DNA from: Chloroflexota bacterium
Lineage (GTDB): Bacteria > Chloroflexota > Limnocylindria > Limnocylindrales > CSP1-4
Direction: 5' to 3'
Length of the DNA stretch: 64,000 bases
Assembly (NCBI GenBank): GCA_026004015.1
Contig: BPIH01000003.1
Coordinates: 124,001-188,000, forward strand
Each line of letters begins with the position of its first letter. Position 1 is the first letter of the stretch. The translations under genes and the position numbers were made by a program. A model generated the notes under the pieces. That model was not told the DNA's origin. It saw only the letters and a program-made list of their open reading frames with translations, and searched no databases. Positions 34,809 through 43,714 of the stretch are shown one piece after another.

Positions 34809-35881
34809 GCCCATCGTGGCAACTGACGGAGCTCTGCTTGGAGCCCCTGCGCAACCTCCGGGCTACGCCCGTCCGCACCGCCGTCACCGTCGGTCTTGTG
34901 GCCTTGGTCCTCGGTGGCTTAGCCCTCGTCGAGCTCGACGCGACCGAGCGGGTTCTGGCACTGCGGGCGGAGCTCGACGAGCGCGGTGCCCACGTTTTCA
35001 TCGTCCGGGCCGAAGACGGTCTTCCAGCCGCTCGATGTGAGGCACTCCGGGGGTTGACCGGGGTTCGGTCCGCCGGCGGCGTTCGGCTCTCCGAAACGGT
35101 CGCCCCGCTGGTTGCACCGCGGCTCCGCTTCCAGGCAGCAGCCGTCACGACGGGCATCCTGCCTGTCTGGGACCCCGGCTACCGCCAGGCCGAGGGGACC
35201 GGCTTCGTCATCGGGAGATCCGTCGCGGACGAGCTCGCCGTCGACTCTGGCGCCAGGCTGACCCTGGCGGACGGACGGCGGGACGTGGTGGCTGGCATCC
35301 TCGACGTCGACGACCGCTATCCCGAAGCGGCTCGCTGGATCGTCGAGGTTGTCCCCCCGTCGGGTCGCGTCTCGGAGTGCTGGGTCGAGTTCTTCCCGAG
35401 CGCTTCAGGGATTGCAAGGGATCTCCTCGCCGCGTGGTTCGAAGGCCCGGGCAATCAGGTAGAGGTGCGATGGCTTCGGCCGCCTGATGAATTCGCCCGC
35501 GATCCAGCGCGTGAGCTCGCCACTCGTCCCCAGGCAGCGGCGTGGCTACCCCTCGGCGGCGTGGTCGGCCTCCTCGCTGCCCTTGTCAGCTGGCTCCGAC
35601 GATCTGAAGCGGCCCTCTACGCCGTCCTCGGCGTCCGCAACTGGGGGCTGGTGCTCATGGCCCAGCTGGAAGCAGTCGTCGTCGTCTCCTCGGGCTATCT
35701 CCTGGGCGTTGCTTGGGCGGCAGCGATCGCCGAGGCAGTGGGGGGGCCCATCGGCCTCGACCAGGTCGCCCTCGCCGGGCGAAGCGCGGCATCGGCTGCC
35801 CTCGTGGCGATGCTCGCCGCTCCCGCCGGTGTCATCCCGATCCTTCGATGGCGCGTCGTTGATCTCCTCCGAGATCGCTAG
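34805..35881 (+). CDS. FtsX-like ABC permease
   Basis: 358-residue membrane subunit with the MacB topology: one helix near the N-terminus (about 22-42, PVRTAVTVGLVALVLGGLALVEL), an extracytoplasmic domain of about 200 residues, and three C-terminal helices (from AAWLPLGGVVGLLAALVSWL onward). Residues RSEAALYAVLGVRNWGLVLMAQLEAVVV form the usual FtsX-type cytoplasmic loop. ATG 34805 overlaps the ATPase stop. With the adaptor and ATPase it makes a complete tripartite-like exporter. Its 3' end overlaps the convergent methyltransferase by about 50 nt. Confidence 0.85.
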   Translation: MSPSWQLTELCLEPLRNLRATPVRTAVTVGLVALVLGGLALVELDATERVLALRAELDERGAHVFIVRAEDGLPAARCEALRGLTGVRSAGGVRLSETVAPLVAPRLRFQAAAVTTGILPVWDPGYRQAEGTGFVIGRSVADELAVDSGARLTLADGRRDVVAGILDVDDRYPEAARWIVEVVPPSGRVSECWVEFFPSASGIARDLLAAWFEGPGNQVEVRWLRPPDEFARDPARELATRPQAAAWLPLGGVVGLLAALVSWLRRSEAALYAVLGVRNWGLVLMAQLEAVVVVSSGYLLGVAWAAAIAEAVGGPIGLDQVALAGRSAASAALVAMLAAPAGVIPILRWRVVDLLRDR

Positions 35882-36901
35882 ACGGCTTCGTGGTCACCAC
35901 GAGCGTCGCTCCTGACGGGAGGTCGATGACCTGGGGCGCCGGGAGGCCGGCCGCCGCGAAGAAGCCGAGGAACTCCTCGACGGTCCGGAGCCGCGTGCCC
36001 ATGAGGAGCTGATCGAGCTGGATTCCGGCGACGAGCTGCCCGTGGAGGGAGCGGTACTCGTCCGGTGTGCTCGGCTCGCACCAGTCGAGGACGACGAGCC
36101 AGCCACCCGGGGCGAGCGCCTCCCACCCGGCTCGGAGCGCCCCGACCGGGTCCGCCAGCTCGTGGAGGGCGTACTGGAAGTAGACGAGCCCGAAGGCGCC
36201 CGCCCGGCGGGCGATCGAGGCGACATCGGCTTCCTCGATCGTGATCCGGCCGGCGAGGCCGGCCTCGGCGACGTTCCGGCGGGCCCGGGCCGCCGAATCG
36301 GGCTGGGCCTCGACGCCGACGAGGGTCGTGGCCGGAAAGCGGCGGGCGACCGCGATCAGCCAGCGGGCGCCGCCGCAATGGAGATCGGCGACGCGCAGGC
36401 CCCGCTGGAGGTCGACGACGAGCTCCGGGAGCGCGGCGAGGGCCTCCTCGAAGAAGACGGCGACGTCCTGGAGCGTCAGCCGCTCGATCGAGGCCCGGTA
36501 GCGGTCGGGCCGCTCCCGAACGGGGACGCCGGTCCGGAAGACCTCGGCCAGGCGGTCCCAGTCGAGGCTCGCCAGCGTCGCATGGACGAATTGGCCGCCG
36601 AGGTACTCGGGGCGGTCCTCGTCGAGGAGGACGACCGCCGTCGGTTCCGGGAGCCGGGCCCGCGACCGTCGAACTCGACGAGGTCGTGGGCGTCGGCGGC
36701 GGTCAGCCAGCTCCGAACGTGGGGCACCGAGGCGCCGACGGCATCGGCGAGCGTCTCGGCGTCCAACCCCTCGTCGCCGGCGCGGCGCAGTGCCGCGAAG
36801 CAGCCGAGCTCGAGCCCGAGGGCGACGATCCAGGACCGGTAAAACCCGATGAGGCTCGTCAGCAGGTCGTCGAAGCGCTCCTCGTGGCCCATGGCCGGCA
36901 T
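35832..36901 (-). CDS. class I SAM-dependent methyltransferase, frameshifted
   Basis: About 356 residues when restored. The N-terminal winged-helix dimerisation part (GFYRSWIVALGLELGCFAALRR, ETLADAVGASVPHVRSWLTAADAHDLVEFDG) is read from ATG 36901. The catalytic part is in another frame: VADLHCGGARWLIAVARRFPATTLVGVEAQPDSA (SAM motif I region), ITIEEADV, VYFQYALHELADP and PGGWLVVLDWCEPS. A one-base loss at about 36650-36668 (a GCCGGGCCC stretch) joins them. The architecture matches small-molecule O-methyltransferases. The substrate is unknown. Confidence 0.75.
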
Positions 36902-37023
36902 TGTTGCATCTGCGCCGAGGGCGCCGTCGGTTCGGTCGGGTAGCGGACGGGTGGCGGGCACGGTACGAGGGCGCGGCGCCGGCCTCGCCCTGGCGCGAAG
37001 CGGATCGGGGCCGATCGTGTTTC

Positions 37024-37725
37024 ATGGAAGTGATGGACCATCTCGACGCCGCGAACGCGTCCGCGCGCCGGACGCCGGGCAAGGCAGCGCCGGTCGACGG
37101 CCTCGCCCGCGCCCTCGCCCGCGACCTCGACACCGCCTTCGAGCGGCTCGTGCGGAGCGAGGCCGATCGGTGTTTCTCCATCGCCCGTCGCCTCCTCGGC
37201 GATCCGCGCGACGCCGAGGAGGTCACCCAGGACGCTTTCCTTCGGGCCTACCGCGCCCTCGCCTCGTACGAGCCGGCCCGAATCGAGGGCCTCGCCCTCC
37301 GACCCTGGCTGGCGGCGATCGTCGTCAACCTCGCCCGGAACCGGCGCCGCCGGGCGCGCACGACGGCCGACGGGCGAGCCACCGCCCGGACGGACCGCCA
37401 CCATCACGACACCCTGCTCGGGGACTCGATGGCCGACCCCGTCGACGTCGACCCGGCCGGATCGCCCGAGGCGGCCCTCCTGCGGCGGGAGGCCGCCGTA
37501 ACCTGGGCGGCCCTCCTCACCGAGCTCCCGACCCGGTACCGGCTGCCGCTCGTCCTTCGCTACGTCGGCGACCTCTCGACGTCGGAGGTCGCCGCGGCCC
37601 TCGGGCGGCCCGAAGGGACGGTCCGGGCGCAGCTCCATCGGGGGCTCCAGCAGCTCCGGGCCGCCTATCTCGCCACGGATCAGGACGCGGCCGCCGAGCG
37701 GCCGATCGACGAGGAGACGCGATGA
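37024..37725 (+). CDS. ECF-type RNA polymerase sigma factor
   Basis: 233-residue sigma factor of the extracytoplasmic-function type. Region 2 reads FERLVRSEADRCFSIARRLLGDPRDAEEVTQDAFLRAYRAL, with LRPWLAAIVVNLARNRRRR for the promoter-melting part. Region 4 is LPTRYRLPLVLRYVGDLSTSEVAAALGRPEGTVRAQLHRGLQQLR. A long linker separates them. ATG 37024 is used; ATG 37033 with GGAAG just before it is possible. No anti-sigma gene follows. Instead its stop overlaps the DNA-alkyltransferase start (ATGA), a pairing that suggests control by alkylation damage. Confidence 0.9.
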   Translation: MEVMDHLDAANASARRTPGKAAPVDGLARALARDLDTAFERLVRSEADRCFSIARRLLGDPRDAEEVTQDAFLRAYRALASYEPARIEGLALRPWLAAIVVNLARNRRRRARTTADGRATARTDRHHHDTLLGDSMADPVDVDPAGSPEAALLRREAAVTWAALLTELPTRYRLPLVLRYVGDLSTSEVAAALGRPEGTVRAQLHRGLQQLRAAYLATDQDAAAERPIDEETR

Positions 37726-38568
37726 CGACGACACGAACCGGCCGGCGACCCGGCCCCGACCTCGACACCGTCGCGGCGGCGCTCGGCCAGCTCCGACTCG
37801 CGGCTCCCGAAGGCGTCGCCGAGGCCGTCCTCCGAACCCTCGGCCTCGCCGACGGCTACGACCGCCTCCCGACCTCGATCGGGGACGTCTTCGTCGCCTG
37901 GAACGGCCGCGGCATCTCGTTCATCGACCGGGCGCCGACCGAGACGGCCTTCGAGGCCGAGGCCCGGGCGGTCCTCGGCCGGCCGCTCGCGCCGGCCCCG
38001 CTGCCGCCTGCCCTCCGCCGCCGCCTCGAGCGGCGCCTCGCCGGCGATCGCCGGGCGGCCGTCCCCGTCGACCTTCGGGGCCGGACCCCCTTCGAACGGG
38101 CGGTCCTGACGAAGGCGCTCGAGATCCCGCCGGGCGAGGTTCGCCCCTACGGCTGGATCGCGGCCGAGATCGGGCGACCAACGGCGGTCCGGGCCGTCGG
38201 CTCGGCCCTCGCCCGGAACCCGATCCCCCTCGTCATCCCCTGTCACCGGGTCGTCCGGAGCGACGGTGTCCTCGGGGCGTACTCGATGGGCGGCCCCGCG
38301 ACCAAGCGTCGCCTCCTCGCCGCCGAGGGGGCCGACCCCGACCGCCTCGAAGCCCTCGCCCGGGCCGGGATCCGCTTCCTCGGCTCGCGGACGACCGGCG
38401 TCTTCTGCCTCCCGAGCTGCCGGAACGCCCGACGGATCTGCGCCGCGCCACCGGGTCCTCCTTCGCTCGGCCGAGGCGGCCCGGGCCGCCGGCCTCCGCC
38501 CCTGCCGGGTCTGTCGGCCCGTGGCGACCGCCCCGATCGATCGACCCTCTGATAGCATCGAGCAGTGA
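37722..38568 (+). CDS. methylated-DNA-protein cysteine methyltransferase with C-terminal Ada-type zinc domain, frameshifted
   Basis: Suicide DNA-repair enzyme of about 281 residues when restored. The Ogt/MGMT catalytic domain has RTPFERAVLTKALEIPPGEVRPYGWIAAEIG, ARNPIPLVIPCHRVVRSDG (acceptor Cys174) and LGAYSMGGPATKRRLLAAEGA. After it comes FLGSRTTGVFCLPSCRNARRI. A one-base slip at about 38438-38452 then leads to RVLLRSAEAARAAGLRPCRVCRPVA; together these make an Ada-type Cys4 zinc domain, which in E. coli Ada repairs phosphotriesters and lies at the other end. The restored frame ends at 38568, overlapping the next GTG. It is coupled to the sigma gene. Confidence 0.8.
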
Positions 38569-39674
38569 ACCCCCCGTCCACCACCGCGACCGGCGGGCGC
38601 GGCCTGCCGCCGCGCGTCTGGCTCGGACTCCTCACCCTCTATCTCGTCTGGGGCTCGACGTACCTCGGCATCGCCGTCGCCATCCGGAGCATCCCGCCCT
38701 TCGCTATGGCGGCGAGCCGCTATCTCCTCGCCGGGTCGATCCTCGTCGCCGTCGTCGCCCTTCGCCGGCGACCGCTCCGCCGGCCAACCACTCGCGAGGT
38801 GCTCGACAGCCTCGTCGTCGGCGCGCTCCTCGCCGCCGGAGGGAACGGGCTCGTCAGCTGGGGCGAGCTGTCCGTTCCGACCGGGATCGCGGCCCTCCTC
38901 GTCGGGCTCGTCCCGGCCTGGGCCGCCGTCATCGATCGGGTCGGCTTCGGCGAGCGCCTGCCGCGCCTCGTCGGCGCCGGGATCGGGATCGGCTTTCTGG
39001 GGGTCGCCGTCCTCGCCTGGCCGTTCGGGGGCGCCCTCGCCTTCGATCCGGTCGGTCTCGCCGCCGTCCTCGTCGCCCCGATCCTCTGGGCCTTCGGGAC
39101 CGTCTACGCCGCCCGGCGGGCCCATCTCCCGGCCGACGGCCTCCTCGCGAGCGCCCTCCAGATGCTCCTCGGTGGGCTCGTCCTCGTCGCCATGGCGGCG
39201 GCGACGGGCGAGGTTGGCGCGTTCGACCCGACTGCCGTGAGCCCGACCTCGCTCCTTGCCCTCGCCTATCTCACGCTCGCCGGGAGTCTCCTCGGCTACT
39301 CGACGTTCGCCTGGCTCCTCCGCCGCGCCCCGGTCTCCACGGTCGCCACGTACGCCTACGTGAACCCGGTCGTCGCGGTCGCCCTCGGCGTCCTCGTCCT
39401 CGGCGAGCGGCTCGAGCCGCGGACGCTCCTCGCCGGGGCCGTCATCATCGTCGGCGTCGCGATCATCGTCCGCGGCCGCCGCTCCGGTGCCGCCCCACCG
39501 AGCGAGGTGCCTCGTCGGATCCGGGCCGCTGACCGGCGACCCGCTGGGCCGCCCGAGCTTCGGACCCGAACGTTCGACATGGGCGTGCCGCGGCTGCCCG
39601 GCGACACGGGGCTCCGCCTCGCGGCCGACCTCGAGGACGAGGAGCTGCGCCGCAAGCTCGCCGAGCGGAAGTAG
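38565..39674 (+). CDS. EamA/DMT-family exporter
   Basis: 369-residue drug/metabolite transporter with ten hydrophobic helices in two EamA repeats. LYLVWGSTYLGIAVAIRSIPPFAMAASRYLLAG and GYSTFAWLLRRAPVSTVATYAYVNPVVAVALGVLVLGERL are hallmark segments. The C-terminal 65 residues are hydrophilic, an unusual tail. GTG 38565 overlaps the restored stop of the Ogt-Ada gene (GTGA). A TAGCAT 6 nt before the GTG could also give a leaderless transcript. The substrate is unknown. Confidence 0.88.
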   Translation: MNPPSTTATGGRGLPPRVWLGLLTLYLVWGSTYLGIAVAIRSIPPFAMAASRYLLAGSILVAVVALRRRPLRRPTTREVLDSLVVGALLAAGGNGLVSWGELSVPTGIAALLVGLVPAWAAVIDRVGFGERLPRLVGAGIGIGFLGVAVLAWPFGGALAFDPVGLAAVLVAPILWAFGTVYAARRAHLPADGLLASALQMLLGGLVLVAMAAATGEVGAFDPTAVSPTSLLALAYLTLAGSLLGYSTFAWLLRRAPVSTVATYAYVNPVVAVALGVLVLGERLEPRTLLAGAVIIVGVAIIVRGRRSGAAPPSEVPRRIRAADRRPAGPPELRTRTFDMGVPRLPGDTGLRLAADLEDEELRRKLAERK

Positions 39675-39685
39675 GGCTCGGCCCC

Positions 39686-40894
39686 CTACGACGCCGCCTT
39701 CTCGAACCCCTGAGCCGGCCACGGCTCGCAACGGAGCGGCCGATCCTCCCGGTAGCCGAGGGCGTAGTCGGCGGCGATCAGGGTATGGAGCTGGCTCGTC
39801 CCCTCGTAGATGACGGCCGCCTTCGCGTTCCGCAGGTACCGCTCCACGGGGTACTCGTTGCTGTAGCCGTAGGCGCCGTGGATCTGAATCGCGTCGAGGG
39901 CGCACTGGACGGCGTGCTCGGTCGCGTACCACTTGGCGAGGGACGTCTCGCGGGTCGTCCGGCGGCCCAGGTTCTTGAGCCAGCCGGCCCGCCAGACCAG
40001 GAGCCGACCCGCCTCGATCCCGGCCACCATCCGGGCGATCATCTCCTTGACGAGCTGGTGGCGGCCGATCTCCTCGCCGAAGGTCCGCCGCTCCCGGGCG
40101 TAGCGCACCGAGGCGTCGAGGCAGGCCTGGGCGAGGCCGACGGCCCCCGCGGCGACGGTGTAGCGGCCCTGGTCGATGGCGCTCATGGCGACCAAGAAGC
40201 CCTCGCCCTCCTCGCCGATCCGGTTCTCTTCGGGGACGAAGACGTCGTCGAGGTTGATGAGCCCGGTGTTCCCGGCCCGGATCCCCATCTTGCCGTGGAT
40301 CGTCCCGGTCGAGAGGCCCTTCATCCCCCGCTCCAGGACGAAGGCGCAGATCCCCCGCCAGCCCTTGGCACGATCGACGGTCGCGAAGACGAGGAAGTGG
40401 TCGGCGAGGTCGGCGAGACTGATCCAGATCTTCTGACCGTTCAGCCGATAGCCGGCTCCGTCGCGACGGGCCGTCGTGGCGAGGTTCGCCGCATCCGTCC
40501 CGACGCCGGGCTCGGTGAGGGCAAAGGTGGCGAGCTTCTCGCCCCGGGCCTGGGGCACGAGCCAGCGCTGTCGCTGCTCCTCGGTCCCCCACTGGAGGAG
40601 GGCGAGGGAGTTGAGCGCGACGTGGACACTCTGGACGACCCGAAAGGCGGTGTCGGCCCGCTCGAGCTCCTCGCAGAGGAGGGCGAAGCTGATGTAGTCC
40701 ATCCCGGCGCCCCCGTACCGTTCGGGGATCGGGGCCCCGAGGAAGCCCTGCTCGGCCATCTTGTCGAAGACCTCGCGGTGGACCTCGCCACGGGCGTCCC
40801 ATTCGCGGATGTACGGCAGGATCTCGGTCTCGGCGAAGGCCCGGGCGGCCTGCTGGACGAGGCGGTTCTCTTCGGTGAGGCTGAAGTCGATCAT
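39686..40894 (-). CDS. acyl-CoA dehydrogenase
   Basis: 402-residue FAD-dependent dehydrogenase introducing a trans-2,3 double bond in acyl-CoA. FALTEPGVGTDAANLATTARRDG, LNGQKIWISLADLADHFLVFA, NTGLINLDDVFVPEENRIGEEGEGF, YARERRTFGEEIGRHQLVKEMIA, and IQIHGAYGYSNEYPVERYLRNAKAAVIYEGTSQLHTLIAADYALG carry the FAD and substrate sites, with the catalytic Glu in YEGTSQ. The glutaryl/isobutyryl-like subgroup cannot be fixed. ATG 40894 is natural. No other beta-oxidation gene is adjacent. Confidence 0.93.
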   Translation of the reverse strand: MIDFSLTEENRLVQQAARAFAETEILPYIREWDARGEVHREVFDKMAEQGFLGAPIPERYGGAGMDYISFALLCEELERADTAFRVVQSVHVALNSLALLQWGTEEQRQRWLVPQARGEKLATFALTEPGVGTDAANLATTARRDGAGYRLNGQKIWISLADLADHFLVFATVDRAKGWRGICAFVLERGMKGLSTGTIHGKMGIRAGNTGLINLDDVFVPEENRIGEEGEGFLVAMSAIDQGRYTVAAGAVGLAQACLDASVRYARERRTFGEEIGRHQLVKEMIARMVAGIEAGRLLVWRAGWLKNLGRRTTRETSLAKWYATEHAVQCALDAIQIHGAYGYSNEYPVERYLRNAKAAVIYEGTSQLHTLIAADYALGYREDRPLRCEPWPAQGFEKAAS

Positions 40895-41019
40895 GGCCGC
40901 GATTGTGGCACGCCGGCCGCGGACGGAGGGGCGGCGTTGCGGCCGCCGGCCCCTCGGGCTCGGCGAGGCGCCCAGGCGCGCCCCCGAGCGCACCCACCGC
41001 CGGGACGTCCGTGGGCGCC

Positions 41020-41613
41020 TCAGAGCTCGAGGCGGACGATCCGGCTCCTGGGGCTCGTCGGGCTCCAGCGCCGCTCGGCGACCGGGACGAAGCCCTCCCC
41101 CTCGAAGAGGGGGAGGGTTCCCGTGTAGGCCGAGGCGGCCGGCAGCCGGCCCTCCCCGGGGTCGACCGGGTACGCCTCGAGGCAGGTCGCGCCGGATCGC
41201 CGGGCGTGGTCGATGGCCGCTCGGAGGAGGGCGCGGGCGACACCCCGTCGACGGTGGGTCCGAGCGACGACGAAGCAGACGATCGACCAGACCGGTCGCT
41301 CGTCGAGCCGGGCCAGGAGCTTCGAGCGCTCGAGTCTCGGGAACGCCTCGCGGGGACCGAGGCTCACCCAGCCGACCGGTTCCTCCTCGACGTAGGCCGA
41401 GGAGGCCGGGGGTGGCCCGCCCTCGACGGCGGCCCGGAGAACGGCCTGGTTCCGGGCCGGATCGGTCAGCCGCCATTCGCTGCTCGGCAGGCGCCACCAG
41501 GCGCACCAGCACCACTTCGGGTCGCCGCCGGCCGAGAAGAGGCGGACGAGGTCAGGCCACCGGTCCGGCGTTGGGGGCTCCTCAGCGAGGGGTGGTGGCG
41601 TTCGGTCACCCAT
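41020..41613 (-). CDS. GNAT-family N-acetyltransferase
   Basis: 197-residue acetyltransferase and clear paralogue of the 21799-22417 product. Both share WPDLV-LF--GGDP, GWVSLGPR-AF-RLERSK, RPVWSIVCFVVARTHRRRGVARALLRAAIDHARRSGATCLEAYP and AASAYTGTLPLFEGEGF. The acetyl-CoA loop is RRRGVARALL. This copy has an intact start at ATG 41613, which helps define the true N-terminus of the other. Acceptor unknown. Confidence 0.82.
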   Translation of the reverse strand: MGDRTPPPLAEEPPTPDRWPDLVRLFSAGGDPKWCWCAWWRLPSSEWRLTDPARNQAVLRAAVEGGPPPASSAYVEEEPVGWVSLGPREAFPRLERSKLLARLDERPVWSIVCFVVARTHRRRGVARALLRAAIDHARRSGATCLEAYPVDPGEGRLPAASAYTGTLPLFEGEGFVPVAERRWSPTSPRSRIVRLEL

Positions 41614-41736
41614 GGCCGCCGATCATCGCAGATGACCGCGGACGGCCATGTCCGAGAGCGGCTTCGGGTGGTTGCTTGCCCTCGCCCCGCGCGGAGCCCC
41701 GGCCGCGGTATCCTCGCTCCGGCGTGCCCCCGCGGC

Positions 41737-41764
41737 GGACGCTGCCGTGCGGACGCTGCCGTGC
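41737..41764. repeat. two tandem 14-bp units upstream of the aminotransferase gene
   Basis: GCGGACGCTGCCGT occurs twice in direct succession in the 275-bp gap before the aminotransferase gene, about 125 bp before its ATG. A TATCCT hexamer at 41711-41716 lies upstream. Role unknown. Confidence 0.45.
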
Positions 41765-41888
41765 GGCGAGCGGACCCTCCCGGCAGCCAGCGCCTGCCTC
41801 GACGTCCGCACCGCGACCCCGCCGAACTGCCGCCGAGGCTCGTCGCCGGCCCGGCGACCCACCCCGTAGACCAGAGGCTCAGCCAGGA

Positions 41889-43226
41889 ATGGACCCCGCC
41901 ACGACCAGCCAACCCACGCCCCTCGACCTCGCCGCTCTCGCCCGACCCCACCTCTCGCCGGTCCTCGGCCGCTACTTCGAGGTGAGCTGGAGCCACGGCG
42001 AAGGGCACCGCCTCTACGACACCGGCGGCCGAAGCTACCTCGACTTCGCCAACGGCATCGCCGTCACCAGCCTCGGCCACCGCCACCCGAGGGTGACCGC
42101 CGCCATCCACGCCCAGGTCGACCGGCTCATCGGGCCGACGGCGGCCATCGGCTATTCAGAGCCCGTCGTCCGACTGGCGGCGGCCATCGCAGCCGAGATG
42201 CCCGAGCCCCTCGACACCGTCTTCTTCGGCAACAGCGGGGCCGAGGCGATCGAGGGGGCCCTCAAGCTCGCCCGCCGGGTGACCGGCCGACCGGGGATCG
42301 TCGCCTTCCAGGGCGCCTTCCACGGGCGGACCTTCGGGGCCGCCTCGGTGACCTCCTCGAACATCCTCTATCGGCGCGGCTACGAACCCTTCCTCCCGGG
42401 CGTCCACCTCCTCCCCTTCCCGGCCGTCTACCGCGACTTCGGGGGCGACGAGGACCGAGCCGTCGAGACGTGCCTGGCCGCCGTCCGGCGGCTCTTCGAG
42501 ACGACCATCGCCCCGGACGCGGTGGCGGCCTTCCTCATCGAGCCCGTCCAGGGCGAGGGCGGCTACGTCCCGGCGCCGGCGGCCTTCCTGCGGGGCCTCC
42601 GCCGAATCGCCGACGAGCACGACATCCTCCTCGTTGCCGACGAGGTTCAGTCGGGCTACGGCCGGACGGGCAGGATGTGGGCCTTCGAGCACGCCGGGAT
42701 CGTGCCCGACGTCGTCTGCCTCGCGAAGTCCATCGCCAACGGCCTCCCGCTTTCGGCCATCGTCTCGTCCCGCGCCCTCCAGGAGCGGTGGGGGAAGAGC
42801 GCCCATGGCACGACCTTCGGGGGCAACCCGGTCGCTTGCGCCGCCGGGCTGGCGGTCCTCGAGACGATCAAGGAGGAGGGGCTCGTGGCGAACGCGGCCG
42901 CCATGGGGGCCGAGCTCCAGGCCGGGCTCCGGACGCTCATGGAGTCCGACGATCGGATCGGCGACGTCCGGGGGCTCGGGCTCATGATCGGGGTGGAGTT
43001 CGTCCGCGACCGCCGAACCCGGGAACCCGACGGGGCCCTCGTGGACGCGCTTCTCGCCCGCTGCCTCGACGAGGGGCTCCTCGTCCTCTCGTGCGGCCGG
43101 GACCACAACGTCGTCCGCTTCATCCCGCCCCTCGACGTGACGCGGGAGGAGGTGGCCGAGGCGCTCGCCATCTTCGAGCGGGCCCTCCGGAGCTTGCCGA
43201 CGCACCCGGAAGCGGCTGGCCTCTAG
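41889..43226 (+). CDS. class III aminotransferase, 4-aminobutyrate transaminase-like
   Basis: 445-residue PLP enzyme. LDFANGIAVTSLGHRHPRV, VFFGNSGAEAIEGALKLARRVTGRPGIVAFQGAFHGRTFGAASVTSS, FLIEPVQGEGGYVPAPAAFLRGLRRIADEHDILLVADEVQSGYGRTGRMWAFEH and the PLP lysine in VCLAKSIANGLPLSAIVS are all present. GTTFGGNPVACAAGLAVLETI completes the substrate pocket. Overall similarity favours GabT-type gamma-aminobutyrate transaminase over acetylornithine or ornithine enzymes. Genes for succinate-semialdehyde oxidation are not nearby. ATG 41889 has only a weak AGGA. Confidence 0.85.
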   Translation: MDPATTSQPTPLDLAALARPHLSPVLGRYFEVSWSHGEGHRLYDTGGRSYLDFANGIAVTSLGHRHPRVTAAIHAQVDRLIGPTAAIGYSEPVVRLAAAIAAEMPEPLDTVFFGNSGAEAIEGALKLARRVTGRPGIVAFQGAFHGRTFGAASVTSSNILYRRGYEPFLPGVHLLPFPAVYRDFGGDEDRAVETCLAAVRRLFETTIAPDAVAAFLIEPVQGEGGYVPAPAAFLRGLRRIADEHDILLVADEVQSGYGRTGRMWAFEHAGIVPDVVCLAKSIANGLPLSAIVSSRALQERWGKSAHGTTFGGNPVACAAGLAVLETIKEEGLVANAAAMGAELQAGLRTLMESDDRIGDVRGLGLMIGVEFVRDRRTREPDGALVDALLARCLDEGLLVLSCGRDHNVVRFIPPLDVTREEVAEALAIFERALRSLPTHPEAAGL

Positions 43227-43376
43227 GGCGCGCTCGCGGCCCGGCTGGATCGGGCCGGCTGGATCGCGGGCTCGGCGGGCCCGCGGGTCGCCAGTGCCCG
43301 GGGCGGGTGGCGGACAGGGATCGCCGCCGCGGCCAGCTCGACCGGGGTTCTCCGGGGGACCGCAGGGCGGTGCGTT

Positions 43377-43500
43377 TTCCACGTTACTCGCCCCACGAGT
43401 GAGCGCCCGGCCGGAGGGCGCCGATCTTCTCGAATACTCACCGGACGAGTAAGCCGAAGATCCGTTCTGCCGATCTACTCGTCAGGCGCGTAACGTGGAA
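43377..43500. repeat. iterated 17-bp palindromes within an outer inverted repeat
   Basis: In the 488-bp gap after the aminotransferase gene, TACTC-N7-GAGTR-like palindromes occur three times: 43385-43401, 43435-43451 (perfect TACTC/GAGTA arms) and 43476-43492 (arm GCGTA). The cluster is bracketed by a perfect 10-bp inverted repeat, TTCCACGTTA (43377-43386) and TAACGTGGAA (43491-43500). Spacing suggests multiple operator sites or a small mobile repeat element. Confidence 0.6.
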
Positions 43501-43631
43501 GATCCGCGACCCCGCCGCACCGCTCAGCGAGCTCGGCCACGCTCCGGGAAGGGGTTCGGGCAGTGGAAAATCGGAGCCCGATTGGGCGGATCACTCTCCG
43601 GATTGGTAAACGAGAAGAACGAGCCAGCCGT

Positions 43632-43673
43632 GGCTGGCGGGCTCGGCGGCCGGGCTGGCGGGCTCGGCGGCCG
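43632..43673. repeat. two tandem 21-bp G/C-rich units
   Basis: A 21-bp unit beginning GGCTGGCGGGCTCGG is repeated twice exactly (43632-43652, 43653-43673), just downstream of the small HTH gene on the opposite strand. No function is apparent. Confidence 0.55.
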
Positions 43674-43714
43674 GCGGATGCGGTCCCCGGTCGTCGGCGG
43701 CCGTGCGAGGACCG

